A stretch of 64,000 nt of DNA. It comes from Styela clava. Lineage: Eukaryota; Chordata; Ascidiacea; Stolidobranchia; Styelidae. Each line of letters begins with the position of its first letter. Position 1 is the first letter of the stretch. Positions 1 to 11,441 of this stretch are shown here, in pieces. Made by a program: the position numbers and the translations under genes. The notes below the pieces were generated by a model, which was given only the letters and a program-made list of their open reading frames with translations, had not been told where the DNA came from and made no database searches. The stretch is from the NCBI RefSeq assembly GCF_964204865.1, contig NC_135260.1:1736001-1800000 (forward strand). The letters are read 5' to 3'.

Positions 1-25
1 CGACGACGAAGGGTTCTGAAAACTA

Positions 26-114
26 TCCCTTAATGGAATTCGAACCGACGCAGAGTAATCAGAGGTGTGGTAACGAGCGTATATCTGACACTTAGCACGA
101 TGCGCCACACGGTT
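26..114 (-). pseudogene. tRNA-Leu-like pseudogene, first copy in window
   Basis: Copy of the element described at 1353. The T stem is changed by GAACCGACG in place of GAACCCACG on the plus strand. The B box GGTTCGAATTCC (46-35) is intact. Confidence 0.55.
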
Positions 115-721
115 GAGCACGAGTTTTACCATAGCTTGAAATCTACCTATATCTAGTATTACATAGTGAGATCTACGTCAATTCAGTACTTTAGCGCAGG
201 TTCAAAGCCTTCATTTTGCATCCCTAGTAGATATCTCATTAAATTTAGTTAAACTGACTGACTATTAACGTTGATACATTTTTATTGAACCGGACTTAAT
301 CGAAAAATTAAACTCTCGCCAAGTTACGGGCGATCACCGAAGTGCCACGCGCTTGTGAGAGTTTATATATAACTTTTGATACTGTGTGAATGCACGTAAC
401 CTAGCTTTGAGCACATATAATAGAAAACAAGCTTATAAGAAGGGCAACTTTCATATATACTGTCGAACTATCTGGGTTATGTGCAATACAATGGGCATCC
501 GCTTATCAAAAAGCTTTGTCAATAACACGTCAGGCCTCAATAACAAACAAGCGAGTTATATCAGCGACTCGATGCTTGCGTTAAGCCATACACCAGAGAT
601 AAAATACCTATGAGGAAAAACATGCAATCAATAAATTAACGCATGTAATCAATAATAACAAAATTTGACACTGGTAGAAAGTGTTGGCGGTAAGCCATTG
701 AGCGAAACAGCGACTGCCTGA

Positions 722-752
722 GTTTCATTGTTTGTGACTCTACAAACGAAAC
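722..752 (+). repeat. Hairpin upstream of the 5S promoter
   Basis: GTTTC and GTTTGT pair with ACAAAC and GAAAC around a six-base loop (GACTCT, or GACTGT in alpha units), with three unpaired bases on the left arm. It lies about 70-100 bases before the 5S gene and recurs in every unit (2049-2079 in the next). Function unknown. Confidence 0.55.
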
Positions 753-787
753 AGTTGCGCTTCGCTTCTCTCTCATTAGGCGTTGCC

Positions 788-801
788 TAAATATAAATAA
801 C
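788..801 (+). promoter_or_regulatory. TATA-like element upstream of 5S copy 1
   Basis: TAAATATAAATAAC lies at about -35 to -22 from the 5S start. The same stretch precedes every 5S gene in the window, except that copies 38 and 42 read AAATATGAATAACC. In several invertebrates 5S transcription needs an upstream TATA-like box besides the internal promoter. That role here is inferred from position and composition. Confidence 0.6.
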
Positions 802-822
802 CGAATATGTCTCGTCGATATC

Positions 823-941
823 GCCTACGACCATACCACGTTGAATACACCCGATCTCGTTCGATCTCGGAAGTTAAGCAACGTCGGGCTCGGTTAGTAC
901 TTGCATGGGTGACCGGCTGGGAATACCGGGTGCCGTAGGCT
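823..941 (+). rRNA. 5S ribosomal RNA, copy 1
   Basis: RNA of the large ribosomal subunit, transcribed by RNA polymerase III. The ends GCCTAC and GTAGGC pair as helix I. The internal promoter is visible: A box near nt 50-64 (AAGTTAAGCAACG) and C box near nt 80-97 (CATGGGTGACCGGCTGGG). The gene body is 118 bases before the T-run, as expected for animal 5S of 119-121 nt, so the end is placed on the first T. This copy carries the majority sequence (C29, A55) and serves as reference. The 3' end is exact to within about 2 bases. Confidence 0.97.
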
Positions 942-951
942 TTTCGCTTTT
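941..951 (+). terminator. RNA polymerase III terminator of 5S copy 1
   Basis: TTTTCGCTTTT begins directly after the GTAGGC end of the 5S gene, giving a primary and a back-up T4 run. The pair is retained after the other 42 genes. RNA polymerase III ends at runs of four or more T. Confidence 0.85.
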
Positions 952-1352
952 ATCAAAAATAAAAGGAATGCTGTCTGAACAAAACATAATTTAAAATGAA
1001 TATGTTATAAAATATTTCAGATTGTCGAGGACTGAATAATAAATAACTAACAGGGGCGAAACGCAACTTTACGAATAGTCACTGAGACCCGTCATCGATA
1101 TTTCGAATGCGTCCTAATAGATATAGGCCTACTATATATGGCAGAATAATCGGTGCTACTATGGAGTGAGTTGGATATGAGAAATCGAGATAAGACGACT
1201 TAATTAGTCATATGACGGATCACGCCAATCGCCCGGTTATCAGTCAAGGCCAGTTATTTCATTTCGGAAGCAAGCACTTAATGGTAGCGGAAGCCGTAAC
1301 TTACCTGCGGTAACATTGACTACCTTACGACGACGAAGGGTTCTGAAAACTA

Positions 1353-1441
1353 TCCCTTAATGGAATTCGAACCCACGCAGAGTAATCAGAGGTGTGGTAA
1401 CGAGCGTATATCTCACACTTAGCACGATGCGCCACACGGTT
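1353..1441 (-). pseudogene. tRNA-Leu-like pseudogene in each 5S spacer (reference copy)
   Basis: On the minus strand, GTGGCGCATCGTGCTAAG resembles the tRNA-Leu A box/D arm and GTGGGTTCGAATTCC holds a full B box. The T stem (GTGGG/TCCAT) and D stem (GCGC/GTGT) pair with G-U wobbles, and a long variable region is present as in Leu tRNAs. Acceptor and anticodon stems do not pair, and the anticodon position would read TAC, so it is not a working tRNA. A TTTT lies 3 bases beyond the end (1349-1346). Other copies start at 26, 2680, 4017, 5343, 6668, 7994, 9322, 10645, 11971, 13299, 14622, 15950, 17273, 18600, 19926, 21254, 26314, 27641, 28967, 30295, 31619, 32945, 34272, 35598, 36926, 38256, 39582, 40905, 42232, 43558, 49775, 51103, 52430, 53758, 55081, 56412, 57742, 59070, 60393, 61723 and 63053. 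It could instead be the head of an old tRNA-derived SINE. Confidence 0.6.
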
Positions 1442-1635
1442 GAGCACGAGTTTTACCATAGCTTGAAATCTACCTATATCTAGTATTACATAGTGAGATC
1501 TACGTCAATTCAGTACTTTAGCGCAGGTTCAAAGCCTTCATTTTGCATCCCTAGTAGATATCTCATTAAATTTAGTTAAACTGACTGACTATAAACGTTG
1601 ATACATTTTTATTGAACCGGACTTAATCGAAAAAT

Positions 1636-1692
1636 TAAACTCTCGCCAAGTTACGGGCGATCACCGAAGTGCCACGCGCTTGTGAGAGTTTA
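1636..1692. repeat. Branched inverted repeat in the spacer (reference copy)
   Basis: TAAACTCTC (1636-1644) pairs perfectly with GAGAGTTTA (1684-1692), and the stem extends by a G-U and a C-G pair. Inside are an AAGTGC/GCGCTT hairpin with loop CAC and a competing CGCC/GGCG hairpin. The plus strand continues into TATATAACTTTTGATAC, where AACTTTTGA (1698-1706) resembles an Sm site. The minus strand has AATTTTTCG on the other side. It recurs in each unit (309-365 in the partial first unit). It may be a small structured RNA, a protein-binding site or neither. Confidence 0.4.
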
Positions 1693-2102
1693 TATATAAC
1701 TTTTGATACTGTGTGAGTGCACGTAACCTAGCTTTGAGCACATATAATAGAAAACAAGCTTATAAGAAGGGCAACTTTCATATATACTGTCGAACTATCT
1801 GGGTTATGTGCAATACAATGGGCATCCGCTTATCAAAAAGCTTTGTCAATAACACGTCAGGCCTCAATAACAAACAAGCGAGTTATATCAGCGACTCGAT
1901 GCTTGCGTTAAGCCATACACCAGAGATAAAATACCTATGAGGAAAAACATGCAATCAATAAATTAACGCATGTAATCAATAATAACAAAATTTGACACTG
2001 GTAGAAAGTGTCGGCGGTAAGCCATTGAGCGAAACAGCGACTGCCTGAGTTTCATTGTTTGTGACTCTACAAACGAAACAGTTGCGCTTCGCTTCTCTCT
2101 CA

Positions 2103-2117
2103 TTAGGCGTTGCCTAA
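2103..2117 (+). repeat. TTAGGC-GTT-GCCTAA hairpin before the TATA-like box
   Basis: Perfect six-base inverted repeat with a three-base loop at about -47 to -33 from the 5S start. Most units keep it. It is altered before copies 28, 36, 37, 40 and 41, so strict conservation is not needed for the unit to spread. Confidence 0.5.
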
Positions 2118-2128
2118 ATATAAATAAC
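2115..2128 (+). promoter_or_regulatory. TATA-like element upstream of 5S copy 2
   Basis: Same TAAATATAAATAAC at -35 to -22. It overlaps the 3' arm of the TTAGGC-GTT-GCCTAA hairpin at 2103-2117, so hairpin and TATA box could be coupled. Confidence 0.6.
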
Positions 2129-2149
2129 CGAATATGTCTCGTCGATATC

Positions 2150-2268
2150 GCCTACGACCATACCACGTTGAATACACCCGATCTCGTTCGATCTCGGAAG
2201 TTAAGCAACGTCGGGCTCGGTTAGTACTTGCATGGGTGACCGGCTGGGAATACCGGGTGCCGTAGGCT
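2150..2268 (+). rRNA. 5S ribosomal RNA, copy 2
   Basis: Same sequence as the majority type (C29, A55). It lies 1327 bases after copy 1 and is followed by a beta-prime spacer with T-run terminator. Confidence 0.97.
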
Positions 2269-3021
2269 TTTCGCTTTTATCAAAAATAAAAGGAATGCTG
2301 TCTGAACAAAACATAATTTAAAATGAATATGTTATAAAATATTTCAGATTGTCGAGGACTGAATAATAAATAACTAACAGGGGCGAAACGCAACTTTACG
2401 AATAGTCACTGAGACCCGTCATCGATATTTCGAATGCGTCCTAATAGATATAGGCCTACTATATATGGCAGAATAATCGGTGCTACTATGGAGTGAGTTG
2501 GATATGAGAAATCGAGAAAAGACGACTTAATTAGTCATATGACGGATCACGCCAATCGCCCGGTTATCAGTCAAGGCCAGTTATTTCATTTCGGAAGCAA
2601 GCACTTAATGGTAGCGGAAGCCGTAACTTACCTGCGGTAACATTGACTACCTTACGACGACGAAGGGTTCTGAAAACTATCCCTTAATGGAATTCGAACC
2701 CACGCAGAGTAATCAGAGGTGTGGTAACGAGCGTATATCTGACACTTAGCACGATGCGCCACACGGTTGAGCACGAGTTTTACCATAGCTTGAAATCTAC
2801 CTATATCTAGTATTACATAGTGAGATCTACGTCAAATCAGTACTTTAGCGCAGGTTCAAAGCCTTCATTTTGCATCCCTAGTAGATATCTCATTAAATTT
2901 AGTTAGACTGACTGACTATTAACGTTGATACATTTTTATTGAACCGGACTTAATCGAAAAATTAAACTCTCGCCAAGTTACGGGCGATCACCGAAGTGCC
3001 ACGCGCTTGTGAGAGTTTATT

Positions 3022-3045
3022 TTTTGATTTTGATTTTGATTTTGA
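3022..3045 (+). repeat. TTTTGA short tandem repeat, four copies
   Basis: Four perfect TTTTGA units replace the TATATAACTTTTGA found here in other spacers. This expansion accounts for the 1339-base interval between 5S copies 2 and 3. It looks like slippage from the single TTTTGA of the normal unit. Confidence 0.9.
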
Positions 3046-3488
3046 TACTGTGTGAGTGCACGTAACCTAGCTTTGAGCACATATAATAAAAAACAAGCTT
3101 ATAAGAAGGGCAACTTTCATATATACTGTCGAACTATCTGGGTTATGTGCAATACAATGGGCATCCGCTTATCAAAAAGCTTTGTCAATAACACGTCAGG
3201 CCTCAATAACAAACAAGCGAGTTATATCAGCGACTCGATGCTTGCGTTAAGCCATACACCAGAGATAAAATACCTATGAGGAAAAACATGCAATCAATAA
3301 ATTAACGCATGTAATCAATAATAACAAAATTTGACACTGGTAGAAAATGTCGGCGGTAAGCCACTGAGCGAAACAGCGACTGCCTGAGTTTCATTGTTTG
3401 TGACTCTACAAACGAAACAGTTGCGCTTCGCTTCTCTCTCATTAGGCGTTGCCTAAATATAAATAACCGAATATGTCTCGTCGATATC

Positions 3489-3607
3489 GCCTACGACCAT
3501 ACCACGTTGAATACACTCGATCTCGTTCGATATCGGAAGTTAGGCAACGTCGGGCTCGGTTAGTACTTGCATGGGTGACCGGCTGGGAATACCGGGTGCC
3601 GTAGGCT
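3489..3607 (+). rRNA. 5S ribosomal RNA, copy 3 (T29, A44, G55 variant)
   Basis: Alpha-type gene with C29T and A55G plus a private C44A in loop C (TTCGATATCGG). It lies 1339 bases after copy 2, the longest interval in the window, because the preceding spacer has a TTTTGA expansion at 3022-3045. Confidence 0.95.
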
Positions 3608-4813
3608 TTTCGCTTTTATCAAAAATAAAAGGAATGCTGTCTTAACAAAACATAATTTAAAATGAATATGTTATAAAATATTTCAGATTGTCGAGGACTG
3701 AATAATAACTAACAGGGGCGAAACGCAACTTTACGAATAGTCACTGAGACCCGTCATCGATATTTCGAATGCGTCTTAATAGATATAGGCCTACTATATA
3801 TGGCAGAATAATCGGTGCTACTATGGAGTGAGTTAGGATATGGGAAATCGAGATAAGACGACTTAATTAATCATATGACGGATCACGGCCAATCGCCCGG
3901 TTATCAGTCAAGGCCAGTTATTTCATTTCGGAAGCAAGCACTTAATGGTAGCGGAAGCCGTAACTTACCTGCGGTAACATGGACTACCTTACGACGACGA
4001 AGAGTTCTGAAAACTATCCCTTAATGGAATTCGAACCCACGCAGAGTAATCAGAGGTGTGGTAACGAGCGTATATCTGACACTTAGCACGATGCGCCACA
4101 CGGTTGAGCACGAGTTTTACCATAGCTTGAAATCTACCTATATCTAGTATTACATAGTGAGATCTACGTCAATTCAGTACTTTAGCGCAGGTTCAAAGCC
4201 TTCATTTTGCATCCCTAGTAGATATCTCATTAAATTTAGTTAGAGTGACTGACTATTAACGTTGATACATTTTTATTGAACCGGACTTAATCGAAAAATT
4301 AAACTCTCGCCAAGTTACGGGCGATCACCGAAGTGCCACGCGCTTGTGAGAGTTTATATATAACTTTTGATACTGTGTGAGTGCACGTAACCTAGCTTTG
4401 AGCACATATAATAAAAAACAAGCTTATAAGAAGGGCAACTTTCATATATACTGTCGAACTATCTGGGTTATGTGCAATACAATGGGCATCCGCTTATCAA
4501 AAAGCTTTGTCAATAACACGTCAGGCCTCAATAACAAACAAGCGAGTTATATCAGGGACTCGATGCTTGCGTTAGGCCATACACCAGAGATAAAATACCT
4601 ATGAGGAAAAACATGCAATCAATAAATTAACGCATGTAATCAATAATAACAAAATTTGACACTGGTAGAAAATGTCGGCGGTAAGCCACTGAGCGAAACA
4701 GCGACTGCCTGAGTTTCATTGTTTGTGACTGTACAAACGAAACAGTTGCGCTTCGCTTCTCTCTCATTAGGCGTTGCCTAAATATAAATAACCGAATATG
4801 TCTCGTCGATATC

Positions 4814-4932
4814 GCCTACGACCATACCACGTTGAATACACCCGATCTCGTTCGATCTCGGAAGTTAGGCAACGTCGGGCTCGGTTAGTACTTGCATGGG
4901 TGACCGGCTGGGAATACCGGGTGCCGTAGGCT
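4814..4932 (+). rRNA. 5S ribosomal RNA, copy 4 (G55 variant)
   Basis: Alpha-type spacer with G55 (AAGTTAGGCAACG), but C29 is retained, so the two alpha-associated changes are separable. Confidence 0.96.
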
Positions 4933-6138
4933 TTTCGCTTTTATCAAAAATAAAAGGAATGCTGTCTTAACAAAACATAATTTAAAATGAATATGTTATA
5001 AAATATTTCAGATTGTCGAGGACTGAATAATAACTAACAGGGGCGAAACGCAACTTTACGAATAGTCACTGAGACCCGTCATCGATATTTCGAATGCGTC
5101 TTAATAGATATAGGCCTACTATATATGGCAGAATAATCGGTGCTACTATGGAGTGAGTTAGGATATGGGAAATCGAGATAAGACGACTTAATTAATCATA
5201 TGACGGATCACGGCCAATCGCCCGGTTATCAGTCAAGGCCAGTTATTTCATTTCGGAAGCAAGCACTTAATGGTAGCGGAAGCCGTAACTTACCTGCGGT
5301 AACATGGACTACCTTACGACGACGAAGGTTTTCTGAAAACTATCCCTTAATGGAATTCGAACCCACGCAGAGTAATCAGAGGTGTGGTAACGAGCGTATA
5401 TCTGACACTTAGCACGATGCGCCACACGGTTGAGCACGAGTTTTACCATAGCTTGAAATCTACCTATATCTAGTATTACATAGTGAGATCTACGTCAATT
5501 CAGTAATTTAGCGCAGGTTCAAAGCCTTCATTTGTATCCCTAGGAGATATCTCATTAAATTTAGTTAGACTGACTGACTATTAACGTTGATACATTTTTA
5601 TTGAACCGGACTTAATCGAAAAATTAAACTCTCGCCAAGTTACGGGCGATCACCGAAGTGCCACGCGCTTGTGAGAGTTTATATATAACTTTTGATACTG
5701 TGTGAGTGCACGTAACCTAGCTTTGAGCACATATAATAAAAAACAAGCTTATAAGAAGGGCAACTTTCATATATACTGTCGAACTATCTGGGTTATGTGC
5801 AATACAATGGGCATCCGCTTATCAAAAAGCTTTGTCAATAACACGTCAGGCCTCAATAACAAACAAGCGAGTTATATCAGGGACTCGATGCTTGCGTTAG
5901 GCCATACACCAGAGATAAAATACCTATGAGGAAAAACATGCAATCAATAAATTAACGCATGTAATCAATAATAACAAAATTTGACACTGGTAGAAAATGT
6001 CGGCGGTAAGCCACTGAGCGAAACAGCGACTGCCTGAGTTTCATTGTTTGTGACTGTACAAACGAAACAGTTTCGCTTCGCTTCTCTCTCATTAGGCGTT
6101 GCCTAAATATAAATAACCGAATATGTCTCGTCGATATC

Positions 6139-6257
6139 GCCTACGACCATACCACGTTGAATACACTCGATCTCGTTCGATCTCGGAAGTTAGGCAACGT
6201 CGGGCTCGGTTAGTACTTGCATGGGTGACCGACTGGGAATACCGGGTGCCGTAGGCT
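6139..6257 (+). rRNA. 5S ribosomal RNA, copy 5 (T29, G55, A94 variant)
   Basis: Alpha-type gene with T29 and G55 plus a private G94A in the C-box region (GACCGACTGGG). That region belongs to the internal promoter, so this copy may be transcribed less well. That consequence is inference. Confidence 0.95.
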
Positions 6258-7464
6258 TTTCGCTTTTATCAAAAATAAAAGGAATGCTGTCTTAACAAAA
6301 CATAATTTAAAATGAATATGTTATAAAATATTTCAGATTGTCGAGGACTGAATAATAACTAACAGGGGCGAAACGCAACTTTACGAATAGTCACTGAGAC
6401 CCGTCATCGATATTTCGAATGCGTCTTAATAGATATAGGCCTACTATATATGGCAGAATAATCGGTGCTACTATGGAGTGAGTTAGGATATGGGAAATCG
6501 AGATAAGACGACTTAATTAATCATATGACGGATCACGGCCAATCGCCCGGTTATCAGTCAAGGCCAGTTATTTCATTTCGGAAGCAAGCACTTAATGGTA
6601 GCGGAAGCCGTAACTTACCTGCGGTAACATGGACTACCTTACGACGACGAAGGTTTTCTGAAAACTATCCCTTAATGGAATTCGAACCCACGCAGAGTAA
6701 TCAGAGGTGTGGTAACGAGCGTATATCTGACACTTAGCACGATGCGCCACACGGTTGAGCACGAGTTTTACCATAGCTTGAAATCTACCTATATCTAGTA
6801 TTACATAGTGAGATCTACGTCAATTCAGTACTTTAGCGCAGGTTCAAAGCCTTCATTTTGCATCCCTAGTAGATATCTCATTAAATTTAGTTAGACTGAC
6901 TGACTATTAACGTTGATACATTTTTATTGAACCGGACTTAATCGAAAAATTAAACTCTCGCCAAGTTACGGGCGATCACCGAAGTGCCACGCGCTTGTGA
7001 GAGTTTATATATAACTTTTGATACTGTGTGAGTGCACGTAACCTAGCTTTGAGCACATAAAATAAAAAACAAGCTTATAAGAAGGGCAACTTTCATATAT
7101 ACTGTCGAACTATCTGGGTTATGTGCAATACAATGGGCATCCGCTTATCAAAAAGCTTTGTCAATAACACGTCAGGCCTCAATAACAAACAAGCGAGTTA
7201 TATCAGGGACTCGATGCTTGCGTTAGGCCATACACCAGAGATAAAATACCTATGAGGAAAAACATGCAATCAATAAATTAACGCATGTAATCAATAATAA
7301 CAAAATTTGACACTGGTAGAAAATGTCGGCGGTAAGCCACTGAGCGAAACAGCGACTGCCTGAGTTTCATTGTTTGTGACTGTACAAACGAAACAGTTGC
7401 GCTTCGCTTCTCTCTCATTAGGCGTTGCCTAAATATAAATAACCGAATATGTCTCGTCGATATC

Positions 7465-7583
7465 GCCTACGACCATACCACGTTGAATACACTCGATCTC
7501 GTTCGATCTCGGAAGTTAGGCAACGTCGGGCTCGGTTAGTACTTGCATGGGTGACCGGCTGGGAATACCGGGTGCCGTAGGCT
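7465..7583 (+). rRNA. 5S ribosomal RNA, copy 6 (T29, G55 variant)
   Basis: Alpha-type gene. The flanks share CACATAAAAT upstream and TTTAGAATG downstream with copy 9, marking copies 6-8 and 9-11 as a three-unit duplication. Confidence 0.96.
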
Positions 7584-8790
7584 TTTCGCTTTTATCAAAA
7601 ATAAAAGGAATGCTGTCTTAACAAAACATAATTTAGAATGAATATGTTATAAAATATTTCAGATTGTCGAGGACTGAATAATAACTAACAGGGGCGAAAC
7701 GCAACTTTACGAATAGTCACTGAGACCCGTCATCGATATTTCGAATGCGTCTTAATAGATATAGGCCTACTATATATGGCAGAATAATCGGTGCTACTAT
7801 GGAGTGAGTTAGGATATGGGAAATCGAGATAAGACGACTTAATTAATCATATGACGGATCACGGCCAATCGCCCGGTTATCAGTCAAGGCCAGTTATTTC
7901 ATTTCGGAAGCAAGCACTTAATGGTAGCGGAAGCCGTAACTTACCTGCGGTAACATGGACTACCTTACGACGACGAAGGTTTTCTGAAAACTATCCCTTA
8001 ATGGAATTCGAACCCACGCAGAGTAATCAGAGGTGTGGTAACGAGCGTATATCTGACACTTAGCACGATGCGCCACACGGTTGAGCACGAGTTTTACCAT
8101 AGCTTGAAATCTACCTATATCTAGTATTACATAGTGAGATCTACGTCAATTCAGTACTTTAGCGCAGGTTCAAAGCCTTCATTTTGCATCCCTAGTAGAT
8201 ATCTCATTAAATTTAGTTAGACTGACTGACTATTAACGTTGATACATTTTTATTGAACCGGACTTAATCGAAAAATTAAACTCTCGCCAAGTTACGGGCG
8301 ATCACCGAAGTGCCACGCGCTTGTGAGAGTTTATATATAACTTTTGATACTGTGTGAGTGCACGTAACCTAGCTTTGAGCACATATAATAAAAAACAAGC
8401 TTATAAGAAGGGCAACTTTCATATATACTGTCGAACTATCTGGGTTATGTGCAATACAATGGGCATCCGCTTATCAAAAAGCTTTGTCAATAACACGTCA
8501 GGCCTCAATAACAAACAAGCGAGTTATATCAGCGACTCGATGCTTGCGTTAAGCCATACACCAGAGATAAAATACCTATGAGGAAAAACATGCAATCAAT
8601 AAATTAACGCATGTAATCAATAATAACAAAATTTGACACTGGTAGAAAATGTCGGCGGTAAGCCACTGAGCGAAACAGCGACTGCCTGAGTTTCATTGTT
8701 TGTGACTCTACAAACGAAACAGTTGCGCTTCGCTTCTCTCTCATTAGGCGTTGCCTAAATATAAATAACCGAATATGTCTCGTCGATATC

Positions 8791-8909
8791 GCCTACGACC
8801 ATACCACGTTGAATACACCCGATCTCGTTCGATCTCGGAAGTTAAGCAACGTCGGGCTCGGTTAGTACTTGCATGGGTGACCGGCTGGGAATACCGGGTG
8901 CCGTAGGCT
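8791..8909 (+). rRNA. 5S ribosomal RNA, copy 7
   Basis: Majority sequence (C29, A55) followed by a beta spacer. The partner in the 3977-base duplication is copy 10. Confidence 0.97.
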
Positions 8910-10118
8910 TTTCGCTTTTATCAAAAATAAAAGGAATGCTGTCTGAACAAAACATAATTTAAAATGAATATGTTATAAAATATTTCAGATTGTCGAGGAC
9001 TGAATAATAAATAACTAACAGGGGCGAAACGCAACTTTACGAATAGTCACTGAGACCCGTCATCGATATTTCGAATGCGTCTTAATAGATATAGGCCTAC
9101 TATATATGGCAGAATAATCGGTGCTACTATGGAGTGAGTTAGGATATGAGAAATCGAGATAAGACGACTTAATTAGTCATATGACGGATCACGCCAATCG
9201 CCCGGTTATCAGTCAAGGCCAGTTATTTCATTTCGGAAGCAAGCACTTAATGGTAGCGGAAGCCGTAACTTACCTGCGGTAACATTGACTACCTTACGAC
9301 GACGAAGGGTTCTGAAAACTATCCCTTAATGGAATTCGAACCCACGCAGAGTAATCAGAGGTGTGGTAACGAGCGTATATCTGACACTTAGCACGATGCG
9401 CCACACGGTTGAGCACGAGTTTTACCATAGCTTGAAATCTACCTATATCTAGTATTACATAGTGAGATCTACGTCAAATCAGTACTTTAGCGCAGGTTCA
9501 AAGCCTTCATTTTGCATCCCTAGTAGATATCTCATTAAATTTAGTTAGACTGACTGACTATTAACGTTGATACATTTTTATTGAACCGGACTTAATCGAA
9601 AAATTAAACTCTCGCCAAGTTACGGGCGATCACCGAAGTGCCACGCGCTTGTGAGAGTTTATATATAACTTTTGATACTGTGTGAGTGCACGTAACCTAG
9701 CTTTGAGCACATATAATAAAAAACAAGCTTAAAAGAAGGGCAACTTTCATATATACTGTCGAACTATCTGGGTTATGTGCAATACAATGGGCATCCGCTT
9801 ATCAAAAAGCTTTGTCAATAACACGTCAGGCCTCAATAACAAACAAGCGAGTTATATCAGCGACTCGATGCTTGCGTTAAGCCATACACCAGAGATAAAA
9901 TACCTATGAGGAAAAACATGCAATCAATAAATTAACGCATGTAATCAATAATAACAAAATTTGACACTGGTAGAAAATGTCGGCGGTAAGCCACTGAGCG
10001 AAACAGCGACTGCCTGAGTTTCATTGTTTGTGACTCTACAAACGAAACAGTTGCGCTTCGCTTCTCTCTCATTAGGCGTTGCCTAAATATAAATAACCGA
10101 ATATGTCTCGTCGATATC

Positions 10119-10237
10119 GCCTACGACCATACCACGTTGAATACACCCGATCTCGTTCGATCTCGGAAGTTAAGCAACGTCGGGCTCGGTTAGTACTTGC
10201 ATGGGTGACCGGCTGGGAATACCGGGTGCCGTAGGCT
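10119..10237 (+). rRNA. 5S ribosomal RNA, copy 8
   Basis: Majority sequence followed by a gamma spacer with the private TATATATTGC change shared with copy 11. Confidence 0.97.
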
Positions 10238-11441
10238 TTTCGCTTTTATCAAAAATAAAAGGAATGCTGTCTGAACAAAACATAATTTAAAATGAATATG
10301 TTATAAAATATTTCAGATTGTCGAGGACTGAATAATAACTAACAGGGGCGAAACGCAACTTTACGAATAGTCACTGAGACCCGTCATCGATATTTCGAAT
10401 GCGGTTAATAGGTATAGGCCTGCTATATATTGCAGAATAATCGGTGCTACTATGGAGTGAGTTAGGATATGAGAAATCGAGATAAGACGACTTAATTAAT
10501 CATATGACGGATCACGCCAATCGCCCGGTTATCAGTCAAGGCCAGTTATTTCATTTCGGAAGCAAGCACTTAATGGTAGCGGAAGCCGTAACTTACCTGC
10601 GGTAACATGGACTACCTTACGACGACGAAGGGTTCTGAAAACTATCCCTTAATGGAATTCGAACCCACGCAGAGTAATCAGAGGTGTGGTAACGAGCGTA
10701 TATCTGACACTTAGCACGATGCGCCACACGGTTGAGCACGAGTTTTACCATAGCTTGAAATCTACCTATATCTAGTATTACATAGTGAGATCTACGTCAA
10801 TTCAGTACTTTAGCGCAGGTTCAAAGCCTTCATTTTGCATCCCTAGTAGATATCTCATTAAATTTAGTTAGACTGACTGACTATTAACGTTGATACATTT
10901 TTATTGAACCGGACTTAATCGAAAAATTAAACTCTCGCCAAGTTACGGGCGATCACCGAAGTGCCACGCGCTTGTGAGAGTTTATATATAACTTTTGATA
11001 CTGTGTGAGTGCACGTAACCTAGCTTTGAGCACATAAAATAAAAAACAAGCTTATAAGAAGGGCAACTTTCATATATACTGTCGAACTATCTGGGTTATG
11101 TGCAATACAATGGGCATCCGCTTATCAAAAAGCTTTGTCAATAACACGTCAGGCCTCAATAACAAACAAGCGAGTTATATCAGGGACTCGATGCTTGCGT
11201 TAGGCCATACACCAGAGATAAAATACCTATGAGGAAAAACATGCAATCAATAAATTAACGCATGTAATCAATAATAACAAAATTTGACACTGGTAGAAAA
11301 TGTCGGCGGTAAGCCACTGAGCGAAACAGCGACTGCCTGAGTTTCATTGTTTGTGACTGTACAAACGAAACAGTTGCGCTTCGCTTCTCTCTCATTAGGC
11401 GTTGCCTAAATATAAATAACCGAATATGTCTCGTCGATATC

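Larger units (their letters stand above)
942..2149 (+). repeat. Prototype intergenic spacer of the 5S unit
   Basis: First complete spacer, used as the reference for all others. In order: T-runs 941-951; a 6-base inverted repeat AACATA/TATGTT (983-1006); a weakly structured stretch to about 1345 in which I see no gene; the minus-strand tRNA-Leu-like pseudogene (1353-1441); the ACTG-repeat insertion target (about 1578-1590); a branched inverted repeat (1636-1692) followed by an Sm-like motif (1698-1706); a hairpin (2049-2079); a TTAGGC/GCCTAA hairpin (2103-2117); and a TATA-like stretch (2115-2128). All other spacers have the same order and differ mainly by scattered substitutions and a few short indels. 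Confidence 0.9.

Noticed and set aside
1299-1307. ACTTACCTG, identical to the 5' end of U1 snRNA
   Set aside because: The match ends after nine bases. No U1 stem-loops or Sm site follow.
1636-1706. Definite spliced-leader RNA gene
   Set aside because: No identifiable leader exon with GT donor. Only the stem and an Sm-like motif are visible, so it is kept as a hypothesis, not a gene.
1713-1940. Recurring 75-codon open frame (GTG start) in most spacers
   Set aside because: It is identical only because the array is homogeneous. It starts at GTG and is broken by TAA in units with CTTAAAAG and by TAA in others with AAATAAGC. It overlaps no recognisable domain.
5200-5412. Recurring 70-codon open frame in alpha spacers
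   Set aside because: It exists only where a single G insertion (CACGGCC) shifts the frame, and it overlaps the minus-strand tRNA-like element. No coding features.
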